64,000 bases of DNA. Source: Francisella endosymbiont of Ornithodoros moubata. GTDB taxonomy: Bacteria > Pseudomonadota > Gammaproteobacteria > Francisellales > Francisellaceae. Location of the stretch: positions 248,001-312,000 of the forward strand of contig LVCE01000003.1 in assembly GCA_002095075.2 (NCBI GenBank), in the 5' to 3' direction. A program made the translations under genes and the position numbers. The stretch's first letter is position 1, and the number at the start of each line of letters is the position of its first letter. The notes under the pieces were generated by a model that worked only from the letters and a program-made list of their open reading frames with translations, had not been told where the DNA came from and did not search any database. Below, in pieces: positions 29,389 through 40,015 of the stretch.

Positions 29389-30879
29389 ATGAAAAAGATA
29401 TTAACTATAGCTCTTTTAGGAACTATCGCAGCAACTTCTGTTTATGCTGATGATTTAAATGCAAAAATCGTAAGTGAATCTATTACTAAGTATTCTAATG
29501 ATGCTGAGAAAGCTGCTAATACTGATATAAATTCACCAATTTGTGCTGTTAAAAGCATATCTGATATTGGCGATATCCAAGCAAATGGTGCAAGATTAGC
29601 AAAAGGCTTGGTATTAACTGATAATGGTAAGGTTAAAATTCCTAATTGAGTTAAGCCTAAAGACATGTATATGACAGATGAAGCTGCAGCTACCAAAGGT
29701 ATTGCTAAATATAGCGCTGAAATAGATGAGATTAACGATACTATAGAAAAGTGGATAGAAAAAAGAAATAATGTTTCTGGAGTAGGTAAAAAAGTTAAGC
29801 AATTAAACTATGATCAAAAAATCACTCAGAAAAAAGCTGAATTGAAAGCTATCAATACTAAAATAAATATCTTAAAAGCTATTGAGAACGGTGATAAAGC
29901 ATATGCTGAAGGAAAAATTACTCAATTTAATGCTATGAAAAATATAACTGTAAATGGTCCTAAAGCATATTTTAATGATATTGCTAAACCAGTATCGTCA
30001 CATTTAAATGCAGCATGGGACTCTGCTATTGGCCTTAATTATGCGAGCTATAGAAATAATATTGATATGTTCTGGAATGCAAGAGTAGCTCTTTGGAATG
30101 GTCAATACTACGTCGATAGTAAAGATGCAGCTACAGCTATTGCATTTAATGATATCACAAACTACTTAACTATCCAGGCTATCAAGTCTATTCAAGGTAA
30201 TGATACAACAAAAGCTATTTCGCTATATGCTAATGCTAATACACTTGCTTATACAGTAACTACTCTAAGCGACTTAGAAAGTAGTATTCAGAAGAAGATA
30301 ACTATACCAAGAAAAACGGCACAATCGATCTGTGAAGCTGGCCTACTTAATATCAGGGCTAATGCCAATGTTAGTGCAGCTAGAAACGTTATTAATGAGC
30401 TATCAGACCAAAAAACTATGGAAAGTGTACTTACTTACTTATTAGATAAGTTTAGTATTGGTGATATTACAGTTTATGATCTAGATAAGTTAGATAATAG
30501 CTGGGCTATCAAGGCTGCTGTAAACGTAATCAGTACTGCAATAGGTTCTGGAGGGGTGATATATGTGAAAGGTCATACTTTAATGTTAAGACCTGCAAAT
30601 ACTGTAGCTGGTCCTGTTGCTAACGCTATTGATGACAGTGGTATTTACAAACAAGTAAGTGATGCTGAGGATATCCTATTTGGTAATAATGCTTGTAACT
30701 TTACAGCAGCTAAAAATAGTAACAATCCTGTAGCTAAAGCTATGGTTGCAGCTTCTAAACAAATAGCTGGAGAACTATCTAAAGGTAAAGTTGTTGACCC
30801 TGCTTTCGAAGAGAAAGTATATGTAGCTTTAGAAGCAACTATATTTGAAAACTTAAGCAAGGTTTTCCCTAAAAAATAA
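29389..30879 (+). pseudogene. Large exported protein of unknown function, one in-frame TGA
   Basis: A 496-codon frame starting with a clear signal peptide (MKKILTIALLGTIAATSVYA, cut after YA). One TGA at 29647-29649 (codon 87) is the only lesion; the frame resumes at VKPKDMYMTDE and runs to TAA at 30877-30879. The mature protein is mostly helical: a charged coiled-coil-like stretch at about residues 100-165, an alanine/asparagine-rich middle, a hydrophobic glycine-rich patch (IGSGGVIYVKG) and three cysteines (SPICAV, QSICEA, NNACNF). I recognise no domain. It probably works in the periplasm or is secreted. The strong promoter and otherwise clean frame point to recent loss, or to tolerated read-through. 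Confidence 0.7.
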
Positions 30880-31047
30880 TAAACTTAAAATTAAATTTCT
30901 AAAATATATAATCCACCTTGTGTAGTGTTTTTATATCTAAACAATTTATTTATTGTTATTTATTTGTAAGCGATATATCAAAATCAATTTTTTGATAAAA
31001 ATTATTAGAAGGCTGAAACAAAATATAGAATATAGTTTTACACTATT

Positions 31048-32314
31048 TCACCATAAAGTCTCATTCTTGCTAATTTTACTATCAACATAATGATGATAAT
31101 ACATTAGAACGTCTGGATCATGTTTATTCTTAATTCGCCAAATTGTGACTTATCACTAATATAGATTATAATTGCCAGTGTTACAGCATTAAAAACTAAC
31201 ATCCTATTTGCTTAGTTAATCTATAACTTGTTTAGAAACACTTGCTAAGCCATGCTTAATCTGAATTGATACTGGTGTGCAAGTTTCGAAACTTTGTAAA
31301 AAGTACTGTTTTGGCTATGATTTTTTAGGATCGACTAGTTCGCAGGTAGATATTAAATCTGATAAATATACTAGGATACTGATACTTCGCCAGTATTTAA
31401 AGTTTACCAGTACTCTCATTCTCTAGAGTCTGATCCTGTATTTTCACAACCATATCAAGATAATTCCTATGTTAAAAAATCATAGTTCCTAACTTGTGTT
31501 GGTATGATATCTATATACTTAGTTTTATAGTGTAAATCTGACTGACTTTCTAGCTATTTTAAAAAAATGCTTGCCAAGTAACTAAAAGTTATCATTGCTA
31601 TTATCATTTTAATTTTAGGACAAAAATCAAACTCTCACCTCAATGTTAATTATTTAGTTTTGAGTAGTAGAATAAAATAGATTTTTTAATTAAAGATTTA
31701 TAAGCATTATTGTTATTTATCCATTTATTAGACTAAAATGGCTTGTAAGCTTGTGTGGTCCTTGAGATATTAGTTTTGTAACCATCCCATAAGAGCCTCC
31801 ACCACCATTTGAAGCTCAAAAAAAACTTGATCTAGGCATTCATTTACGGTGTTACTTTACCATCTGTAATAATGACTTCATTTTGCATAACACCCCCTGC
31901 TACCTTTATGACAAAACGTAAATTATATATACTATAAAATTGATAGCATTTACTATATTTTAAGCATCTAATGACTCAACAGCATAACTACTTGGCTGAT
32001 TATGCCATTCTTCATACTGGCCTTTTGACTCATTTCTACCTAAACTTGACTGCATATAAAAAGGATTTTTAATATTTTTCAAAACCAATTTACACTCTTT
32101 AATTTCAGAATTTTTTTATATTCAAAAAGAGTTAGTATAAGCTTTATAATTTTTTATATTAGATCTCCCAATACTGATTACCTGGCCATTATGATTCAGA
32201 TTTTAAATTATCATTAGTAATTTTGATGAAACTTGATTATTTGCTAAAATATAAGTTGAAGCTAATATGCAAGCGGTAATTATTTTTTGTACATTTTTAG
32301 CAAAAATTACACAT
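31048..32314 (-). pseudogene. Berberine-bridge-type FAD oxidase, heavily decayed
   Basis: The 1.5 kb between the exported protein and bamD is not empty. Reading leftward, fragments appear in order: a signal peptide (VQKIITACILAS), NPFYMQSSLGRNESKG, QPSSYAVESLDA followed by NIVNAINF (the PCMH-type FAD domain), GVMQNEVIITDGKVTP, GGGGSYGMVTKLIS, and the C-terminal HDPDVLMYYHHYVDS ending in TGA. These match exported FAD-linked oxidases of the berberine bridge family, whose C-terminus reads DPxxLFxxHHxVG. There are many stops, frameshifts and internal losses. Boundaries are approximate. Confidence 0.75.
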
Positions 32315-32396
32315 TATTAGTAAATATGTTAGATGATTATATTTCAACAAAAATTTATTGAATTTTACAGATAATAAATTTTTAATTGGAGTTAAC

Positions 32397-33221
32397 CTAT
32401 AGCCAACCAAACCACCTTTGATACGAGCTCAGCTCTTCTGTGCCATCTGGGCGAAGGTTTTTAAGGAATTTATTTTTAGGATAGTTTTTCTTAAGTACAC
32501 GAATATTTGCTTTAGCCTGATCATACAAACCAAGTTTATTATATGCTCTGATAGTTAAAACTAAGGCATCCTCTGTTGATGTACTTTGTGGATAACTTCT
32601 TATCACCTGAGAAGCTCTGTCGATAGCAGTATTATAAGCACCTCTTTTGAAATAAAAATGAGCTATATCATTATAGTGCCCTGCGATAGTATTATTTATA
32701 AATACCATCCTACGTTTAGCATCCGGAACAAAACTACCATTAGGATCTAATTGAATCGCTTTTTCAAAATTAGTATATGCATCTTGATATCCGGTAGGGT
32801 CATGATAGTTCATATCATATGGCGCATAAGTCTGTAACATTCCTCTACCATCTTCAAAGCCTACAACACCTATCATATAGTAAACATAACCTTTGTATAT
32901 ACTATATAGGTACATCTTAATAAACTGTTGCCCTAACGCAAGCGCCATAGTTAATTCATCATCCATGTAATAAACATATATCAAATCAACCATACCCTTC
33001 TCTGCTAATGGCGTGAACGGGTACTGTGCTACCAAAGACTTATACGATCTAATCGCATCAAAATACTTTTCATTCTGCATTTGCTCATGAGCCTTAGCAT
33101 AAATGAAGCTAGCAGTATAACCTGTGTAAACTTGCAGCAACTCACTATCCTTCTTAGGTCCACATGAACTCAGTAGCAGCAAGATAAATGTAGTTATTAT
33201 TAAATATAAAAACCTTTTCAT
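32397..33221 (-). CDS. bamD: Outer membrane assembly lipoprotein BamD
   Basis: A 274-residue lipoprotein of the BAM complex that inserts beta-barrel proteins in the outer membrane. The signal peptide ends in the lipobox LLSSC (Cys about 20). TPR-like repeats follow: ASFIYAKAHEQMQNEKYFDAIRSYK, ...AQYPFTPLAEKG, and later YFKRGAYNTAIDRASQVIRSYPQS and EDALVLTIRAYNKLGLYDQA. The conserved RYP-like YPFTP and the GRGM segment are typical. It is divergent from rluD, as in many gammaproteobacteria. Lgt, encoded in this window, would lipidate it. Intact. Confidence 0.92.
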   Translation of the reverse strand: MKRFLYLIITTFILLLLSSCGPKKDSELLQVYTGYTASFIYAKAHEQMQNEKYFDAIRSYKSLVAQYPFTPLAEKGMVDLIYVYYMDDELTMALALGQQFIKMYLYSIYKGYVYYMIGVVGFEDGRGMLQTYAPYDMNYHDPTGYQDAYTNFEKAIQLDPNGSFVPDAKRRMVFINNTIAGHYNDIAHFYFKRGAYNTAIDRASQVIRSYPQSTSTEDALVLTIRAYNKLGLYDQAKANIRVLKKNYPKNKFLKNLRPDGTEELSSYQRWFGWL

Positions 33222-33308
33222 TTGATTAACTATCCTTAGAATTTTCTTATATAATTCTATGTAAAATTAATATTTTATATATAAAAATACTTATATTAAG
33301 CACATAAC

Positions 33309-34304
33309 ATGGCACATAATACACTATCTAATAGATTTCATCAAAATATTATAATGCATCCCAAAAATGCTGGAAAAAGAATTGATATAGCAATAAATGA
33401 ACAATTTGAACAGTTTTCTCGCACTCAAATACAAAAATGGCTAAAAGAAGGCTCAATCATAGTTAATGGTCAAGCTACCAAAGCAAAATATATTATTTTA
33501 GGTGATGAGGAAGTTAAAATTAATGTCGAACTACTACCGACTAATGAATGGATTGCCCAAGATATTAAACTTAATATAATTTATGAGGATGATAATATTA
33601 TTGTCATTGATAAGCCAGTTAATATGGTAGTGCATCCTGGTGCTGGGAATCCTACTGGAACAGTATCTAATGCTTTACTACATCGCTATAAAGATCAAGA
33701 TAAACTGCCACGAGCTGGTATAGTTCATCGTCTAGATAAAGATACTTCAGGATTAATGGTTGTGGCCAAAAGTAGTATTGCTTATCACAATCTTGTCCAA
33801 CAACTTGCTGAGAGAAAAATCTCGCGTAAATATCTTGCAATAGTTGAAGGTGAAATATATCAACAAGGCACTATCAATCAACCGATTGGCAGAGATCCTA
33901 TTAATCGCACAAAAATGGCTATCAACCATAGAGGTAAACAAGCTATTACACATTATACTCCTATCGAAGTCTATGATGGTTTTACACTTATAGAATGTCA
34001 ACTTGAAACAGGAAGAACTCATCAGATTAGAATTCATATGAAAAGTATCAAACATCCGCTAGTTGGTGACCAAACATATAACAAGTCTTCAATAAAACTA
34101 GAAAAACTAGCTATAACAGCACCAACTAGACAAGCTTTGCACGCATATAAGCTCTCTTTTATCCATCCAACAACTACAAAGATGGTTAAATTTAAAAGCA
34201 AACTTCCTGAAGATATGTTAAATTTAAAAGTACAGCTAGAGCAAACAGTTGAAATGTTTGAGGATTTTAAAGAAGATTATTATGACTACTATGAGCATGA
34301 CTAA
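33309..34304 (+). CDS. rluD: 23S rRNA pseudouridine synthase RluD
   Basis: A 331-residue RluA-family pseudouridine synthase. An N-terminal S4 domain (about 15-75: RIDIAINEQFEQFSRTQIQKWLKEGSI) is followed by the catalytic domain with VIDKPVNMVVHPGAG, the catalytic aspartate in GIVHRLDKDTSGLMVVAKS, LETGRTHQIRIHMKSIKHPLVGD and RQALHAYKL. The S4 domain plus divergence from bamD point to RluD (positions 1911/1915/1917 of 23S). Its last codons overlap the start of a Bax-like pseudogene. Intact. Confidence 0.93.
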   Translation: MAHNTLSNRFHQNIIMHPKNAGKRIDIAINEQFEQFSRTQIQKWLKEGSIIVNGQATKAKYIILGDEEVKINVELLPTNEWIAQDIKLNIIYEDDNIIVIDKPVNMVVHPGAGNPTGTVSNALLHRYKDQDKLPRAGIVHRLDKDTSGLMVVAKSSIAYHNLVQQLAERKISRKYLAIVEGEIYQQGTINQPIGRDPINRTKMAINHRGKQAITHYTPIEVYDGFTLIECQLETGRTHQIRIHMKSIKHPLVGDQTYNKSSIKLEKLAITAPTRQALHAYKLSFIHPTTTKMVKFKSKLPEDMLNLKVQLEQTVEMFEDFKEDYYDYYEHD

Positions 34305-35089
34305 TAAGAGGTTATTGTTAAAATATTTTTTTGTCCTACTAGTATTATCCATATCAGCAGCTATTCTATCTTCAAATGAAGATAAAAAACGTATTAAGGC
34401 AAATTATTTTTTAGAATCTAGAGACCCTAAGATAGTAAAAAACCCGATTTTTCTAAAATTAAAAATTTCAAAGAAAAAAAGACGCTTTAAAAAATATATG
34501 TTAGCAGCAATTGAGTTTGCTAATAAAGAGATATGCTTACAACAGCAACAAATTCAAAAGCTTAAAAATGCCTTAGACAAAAAAGCTCATTAAGTACTAG
34601 ACAAAATAAAAAACTTAGCTATTATCTTGAATACTATAAAATTAAAACAAATCACAGCATAGCTGAAGAATTAGATTACCTAAGTATAAAAGCAGGTACG
34701 ATCCCAACAAGCTTCGTACTCGCTCAGGCTGCGCTAGAAAGTGGTTGGGGAACTTCAAGATTTGCTAAAGATTATAATAATTATTTTGGGTTACACTGTT
34801 TTCATGAAGGATGTGGTGTCAAAGCACAAGCTTCTGATATTTACCTTGAAATATTTAATAATGCTCCTGAAAGTGTTCTAGGCTATTATCATAGACTTAA
34901 TACAGGTTCAAAGTTTTTAGATTTTAGGATAGCTAGGGATAAAATAATTAACCATCAATTACCACAAAAGCTCTACTTGATACTCTAGAGAATTATTCTG
35001 AACTTAATGGTAGTGAGTATAGAGATAGACTTATCTCAGTAATTCAACATAACAATCTAAGGCAATATGATTCAATTAAATACTGCTAA
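34282..35089 (+). pseudogene. Bax-like glucosaminidase, two frameshifts
   Basis: An exported peptidoglycan-hydrolase-like protein related to E. coli Bax (glucosaminidase fold). From 34282 the frame shows a membrane anchor (LLLKYFFVLLVLSISAAIL) and a basic linker and stops at 34593. The next frame carries SFVLAQAALESGWGTSRFAKDYNNYFGLHCF with the catalytic glutamate, GCGVKAQ and YYHRLNTGSKFLDFR, and then breaks near 34985. A third frame ends LDTLENYSELNGSEYRDRLI...YDSIKYC. The start overlaps the rluD 3' end, so it was in the rluD operon. Two frameshifts make it non-functional. Confidence 0.8.
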
Positions 35090-35163
35090 TATTAACTACA
35101 AGTTGGTATTAAAGCTATTTTTCTTGTATATTAATTATAGGGTAGTTGTTATGTAAAAAGTAA

Positions 35164-36264
35164 ATGAAAATAAATATCGATCAGAACACTATTTATTTTG
35201 CAGGTTTGTTAACTCTCAAACAAATTAACCCCAAGCTAGTTGAGAAAAAAATTTTTCGAGCAAAAGTTACTATAAAGCAAATTGATATTACAAAGATTGA
35301 AATTCTTGATACAGCTGGAGCTTACTTTATTCTTAAAATTCTTAAAGATCTAGGACTTACTAAAAAAGATTTAGTTTTGGATAATGGTAAGGATAAAAAT
35401 TTTATTGAGTTTATTGCAAATAACTATCCAACTAAAATTGATAAAGAATACTCAAACAAATCTAATATAGTTTTTATTAGCATTTACACCCTTAGTAAAA
35501 GTACGAATAATCTTCTTCTAGAAGTTAAAACAAGTATTATTTTTTTAGGAGCTATTTTTTTAGGTTATCTAACTCTTATTCGTAAGCCATATAAGTCTTT
35601 CTTTTCTATAGTGCTAAATATTGCTTATGACTCAACTATTAAAGCCTTAAATATAGTAATGTTGTTGTCATTAATTATCGGGCTTGTTTTAACATACTTG
35701 CCACTTAACTTAATAATGCAGTACGGTACACAGATATTTGTTGTAGATATGTTAGGTATAATCTTCATTTAGAGAATTTGCTCCTTTATTTACAGCGATT
35801 ATTATTGCTGGTAGGAGTGGCTCCGCATTTACCTCAGAAATTGGTATTATGAAAGTTAATGAAGAAATAGATGCTTTACAAATTATTGGTGAAGATCCAA
35901 TATAGCGCCTAGTACTACCAAGAATAACTGCTTTGATAATAAGCTTACCAGTACTAACTGTAATTGCGATGATTGCAAACATTATCGGGGGTATTATTAT
36001 TGTAGATATAATCGCAGGGATCACACCTTTACAGTTTATCCAAAGATTGTTTCAAATGTTAATGTTAACCATTTTTATATTGGTTTACTTAAAACACCTT
36101 TTTTTGCTCTAGTTATAGCTGGAATAGGTTGTCATCAGGGTTTAGCAGTTAGAAGAGATTCGCAAAGTGTTGGTAAAGCAACAACTACTAGTGTAGTCTA
36201 CTCGAGCTTTTTAATAATTGTTGTTGATACTATTTTCGTAGTAGCATTAAATGGTGTTGCTTAG
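35164..36264 (+). pseudogene. MlaE-type lipid ABC permease with STAS domain, broken
   Basis: A permease of the MlaE/YrbE family with an N-terminal STAS-like domain (about residues 1-110, with ITKIEILDTAGAYFILKIL). Membrane segments follow (FLGAIFLGYLTLIRKP, VMLLSLIIGLVLTYLP). At about 35768 the frame stops; the next frame continues with the family hallmark [35 protein letters not shown]. This is cut by a TAG near 35904 and a frameshift near 36055, and the end reads GCHQGLAVRRDSQSVGKATTTSVV. Three lesions. MlaE-type permeases move phospholipid between the membranes with MlaF and MlaD. Confidence 0.88.
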
Positions 36265-36278
36265 GGAGAAATCAAACC

Positions 36279-37041
36279 ATGAGTCAGAGTTTAATTCAAG
36301 TAAGAGACCTAAGTACAAAGCTTGGTAAAGAATGGATTCATAAAGATCTAAACCTTGATATACCTTTTGAGAAAATAAGCTGTATCATCGGTGCTAGTGG
36401 TTGTGGCAAAACTACATTAATGCGTGAAATTCTTATGCTCCAAACAATTTACTCTAGTAAAATCTTCTTGCTTAACCAAGAGATATCAAAACTTGCTGAT
36501 AACCCAATCAAGCGTAAAGAAATATCAAGTAAAATAAGTATGATGTTTCAACATTGTGCACTTTTTTCTTCTTTAACTAATCTACAAAACGTCATCTTTC
36601 CTCTTAGGCAACATACAAAACTACCTATAGACATACTTACTGACATAGCAATTATAAAACTAAAAATGGTGGAGCTTTAAAGAAGAAGCATTTAATAAAT
36701 ACCCTTCTGAGATAAGTGGCGGAATGTTAAAGAGAGTAGCTCTAGCAAGAACAATAGCTTTAGATCCTAAAGTTGTCTTTTTAGATGAGCCTAATGCTGG
36801 CTTAGACCTATATTCTGCCAGAGCCATGGATAATCTTATTTTATATCTAAAAAAAGAGCTTAAAATGTCAGTAGTAATGATTACTCATGATCTTAATACT
36901 ATTTGGCATATTGTTGACGATATAATATATATGGATGAAAAGAGAATAATGCTTCATGATACTGCTGAGTTTGTATCCTAGCAAACACAGTATGAAAGTA
37001 TAAGAAAATTTTTTGACTCACGTAATGATGGTAAGTATTAA
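36279..37041 (+). pseudogene. MlaF-type lipid ABC ATPase, broken
   Basis: The ATP-binding subunit paired with the permease. Walker A is GASGCGKTT, the Q-loop MMFQHCALF, then a one-base frameshift near 36680. The next frame gives KYPSEISGGMLKRVALARTIALDPKVVFLDEPNAGLD (signature SGGM, Walker B) and the switch THDLNT. A TAG at 36979-36981 then cuts a last in-frame stretch that ends in TAA at 37039-37041. The two lesions are independent. The gene lies 14 bases after the permease and 9 before the mlaD-like gene. Confidence 0.9.
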
Positions 37042-37050
37042 GAGCTTATA

Positions 37051-37776
37051 ATGAACGAAAATAGTATAAAAAATCTAATCGCCGGCCTATTTGTGATTTT
37101 TATGGTATTTGTAATGATATTTATAGGCTTCTTTTTATCTGGAGGCTTTAAAGATCAAGATACTACAACATTTGTGACAAATTTCAAAAGTATTTCAGGA
37201 TTTAATGTTGGTTCAGATGTTTCTTACAAAGGTTTTAGTATTGGTAAAGTATCTGATATATCGATAAATAAAAATAATCCTAAGCTTGTTAGTGTTTACG
37301 TGAAAATAAATAGTCAAATACCAATATATAAACAAACTGTAGCAACATTACAAAGTATTGGAATTACAGGTCAGTCAAAGGTTGAGCTTTCTTTAGATAT
37401 CGATGAAGAAAATACTAGTCTAGATCTACTACTTAACAAAAAAGGACAAATTCCCGAGATTAAATCAAAACCTTCACAGCTTGAAAGCATCTTGAATAGA
37501 GTTGGTGCAATAGCTAGCTCACTTGAGAAGATTTATGGCAAATTTAACAAAATGATCTCTCCTGAAAATTTAGAAAAATTTAATGAGTTTAGTGATAGTG
37601 TAAACATACTTCTATATAGCCTAAGTAACTCATCAATTTACTTTAATAAAACTCTGATGAACATAAATGAGACTATGACTGAAAGTCAAGAAGCCATTAC
37701 TCGACTTAATAATGTCATCAGAATACTTGAGTATGATCCTTCAACTATTGTCAGAGGCATAAACCATGAGGAATAA
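37051..37776 (+). CDS. MlaD/MCE-domain lipid transport protein
   Basis: A 241-residue membrane-anchored MCE protein. One N-terminal transmembrane helix (LIAGLFVIFMVFVMIFIGFFLSGG) is followed by the MCE core with FKSISGFNVGSDVSYKGFSIGKVSDI and SIGITGQSKVELSL, and then a helical tail (about 140-240). MCE rings bind lipid in the periplasm and connect to the MlaE/F-type transporter. It is the only unbroken gene of its operon: permease, ATPase and auxiliary lipoprotein are all dead, so it is probably without function and simply not yet mutated. Confidence 0.88.
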   Translation: MNENSIKNLIAGLFVIFMVFVMIFIGFFLSGGFKDQDTTTFVTNFKSISGFNVGSDVSYKGFSIGKVSDISINKNNPKLVSVYVKINSQIPIYKQTVATLQSIGITGQSKVELSLDIDEENTSLDLLLNKKGQIPEIKSKPSQLESILNRVGAIASSLEKIYGKFNKMISPENLEKFNEFSDSVNILLYSLSNSSIYFNKTLMNINETMTESQEAITRLNNVIRILEYDPSTIVRGINHEE

Positions 37777-37780
37777 AACC

Positions 37781-38419
37781 ATGAAAAAATATTTATTATT
37801 AAGTATATTATTTTTACCTTTGCAATCATCTGCTTTTTCGTTTTTTGGTGCCCCGTAAAAGTACCAGAACAAAAAGAATATGTTATCTATAGTAAACAAA
37901 TAGAATCAAAACCATTACCAGATACTGAAAATGCTGATATTAGTACAACTTTACTAGTATATAATATCCAAACTCAAGCCTCAACATCAACGCAAATGTT
38001 TTACCTAAAAGGTAATCGTCTTTATACATTTTAAAATAGCTCTTGGGCGATGCCGGTATCAAAAATGCTTACTGTAGCAACTTTTGAATATATACTAGAT
38101 CATAATATAGTTAATAATCTTGCTTTCCAAGATATTAATATTCGTCAAGATTTTACTCTATCAGGAACAACTACTTATGGACCAATATTAGATTTAGATG
38201 ATAAACAGTTTTTACTTTTATATAACCTTCTATCTAAAAAATGAAAAAACAGGTTTTACAAAAATAACAACAATGAAATATCATCAAAAAATACCAGATG
38301 ATAAAGTAGATGCAAACTTATATTCTCAGATGACTAATACTGCATTGATAAATATATTCTCGCAATTAAATCCTTGGCTAATCAAAAATCTGAAAATCCA
38401 AAAACATATAAATAAATAA
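37781..38419 (+). pseudogene. ABC-type lipid transport auxiliary protein (PqiC-like), broken
   Basis: Remains of a secreted auxiliary protein of the PqiC/YmbA type at the end of the Mla-like operon. It starts 4 bases after the mlaD-like gene with a signal peptide (MKKYLLLSILFLPLQSSAFS). Other frames carry TTLLVYNIQTQAS, NSSWAMPVSKMLTVATFEYIL and then, after another shift, TTMKYHQKIPDDKVDANLYSQMTNTALINIFSQL. The W-A-x-P motif and the closing 'multiple-copy tail' helix fit this family. At least three stops or frameshifts. Confidence 0.7.
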
Positions 38420-38468
38420 ATCCAAGCTAAACACAAAAATACTCACAATTTCCTCAAACCTTTATTAG

Positions 38469-39156
38469 CTAAGCAATAAAGCTAACTGCTAAACCTATCA
38501 ATCCACCAAACACCCCACCCCATACGACTAACCAGCCTAGATGCTCACGGATAATTTTTTGAATTATTTCTTTAACCATTTGCGGAGTTAGCTCAACTAA
38601 ACGACTATCTATAAAGTCTCTCAATCTTTTCTGCAGCTTTTTGAGAAATACTATTTGCATCGATATCTATTGATGATAGTAGCTCGATTATTTTTGAATC
38701 TAATTGCTTAGTAAATAGTTCTCTTAATCCTTCTAAAGCCCCTATGCCGCCAAGAAATATTTCAATCATTGAGCCATATTTACTACTCATAACCATATCA
38801 ATAAAACTATCAAAGATCTTATTATAATCAATTTTAGCTGCAACATTATCAGCTAGATACCTTTTGATATGATCGCTCTTAAGAAAATTATTTAAGTTCT
38901 GCGGCGAAAAAAATTGCTCCATAATCATTTTTTTTATAGCTCGCTTAAAGCTTTCAAATTTGTTAGGAATAATTCCTGAGCCGTAGAGAAATGGAATTTT
39001 CTCAAAGAGAATATATATTACTATCCAGTTAGTCAATGCTCCTGACAAAGCATAAAAACCAATATTTTTGATATGTTCTTCAGCAAAATACCAGCCAAGT
39101 ATTGCTAGTATTACAGCAACTAAATTAGTGATAAAACTTTTATTGAAAATACACAT
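38469..39156 (-). pseudogene. DUF445 membrane protein, one frameshift
   Basis: A DUF445 family protein. The N-terminal part has LAILGWYFAEEHIKNIGFYALSGALTNWIVIYILFEKIPFLYGSGIIP (the family's GAxTNWxAVxMLF-like motif). The C-terminal part has VELTPQMVKEIIQKIIREHLGWLVVWGGVFGGLIG, but lies in another frame. A single-base deletion near 38620, just before RDFIDSRLVE, joins the two frames. Apart from that the reading is clean, so the loss is recent. The role of DUF445 proteins is not well established; they sit in the inner membrane by two terminal helices. Confidence 0.82.
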
Positions 39157-39227
39157 AAATTTTTCCTACTTTTTAAATAATTAAAAATTTATAATAACAG
39201 ATAAATATTTTATCAAATTTTAACTTT

Positions 39228-39945
39228 ATGAGAACTATTCGAGGTTTTTTTGCTGATATTTCGACAAAGACTACAATCTTAAATATTTCAGGAGAATACT
39301 ACAATTATTTCAAAAATGTATTACGCTTAAAAAAATCTGATATTATTCAATAATTACGATGGCTTACAATATAAGACTAAAATTATCACGATTGACAATA
39401 AAAATATAACTCTTGAAGTAATCGATAAAAAACATATCAACAATGAAAATAACTATATTACAAACATTTATCAAGCTATTATTAAAAACGAAAATTTTGA
39501 GTTGGTGATTCAAAAGGCTACCGAACTAGGAGTAAATAATATACATCCTATTATTACTGAGTTTACAAATCATAAGTTTGATAAAAAGTTAGAACGCTGG
39601 CATAAAATTGCCATAGCAGCTAGTGAGCAATGTGGGCGTGTTTTTATCCCTAAAATTCATACTCCTATCGATATTAATGATATACAAATACCTCAAAATG
39701 ATTTAAATCTTGTGTTATGTCCATATACTCAGACAAAAAAGGATTTTGAGCAACGAGTTAAATCTAGTACAAATTTTAATATTTTTATTGGTCCAGAAGG
39801 TGGCTTTAGTGATAAAGAGATGACTAAATTTCATAGCAATAATTTTTATACAATTAATTTAGGTAAGAGAATTCTCAAAGCTGAAACTGCACCAATAAAC
39901 ATATTATCAATTATAAACTTTCTAAATAGCCAAGTATTTCAGTAA
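39228..39945 (+). pseudogene. rsmE: 16S rRNA m3U1498 methyltransferase, one frameshift
   Basis: RsmE methylates U1498 in helix 44 of 16S rRNA. From ATG 39228 the frame reads the N-terminal PUA-like start MRTIRGFFAD and YYNYFKNVLRLKKSD and stops near 39350. The next frame continues from NYDGLQYKT through QKATELGVNNIHPI, EQCGRVFIPKI, FIGPEGGFSDKE (SAM-binding knot) and NLGKRILKAETAPI to the end. One frameshift is the only visible damage. It is a SPOUT-class, trefoil-knot enzyme. Confidence 0.9.
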
Positions 39946-40015
39946 TAATTATTGTAAAAGATTGTTCTCAGTACTTTAATGATTTTTTAGTCTTCTAATA
40001 TTAGGAGAAAATGCC

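Noticed and set aside
24746-29649. TGA codons inside two otherwise clean genes, as if TGA were read as an amino acid
   Set aside because: mltA ends in TGA, overlapping the next start, so TGA works as stop. Two cases without a recoding element are better explained as recent nonsense mutations.
37051-37776. mlaD-like gene as part of a functional lipid importer
   Set aside because: Its permease, ATPase and auxiliary partner in the same operon are all clearly broken.
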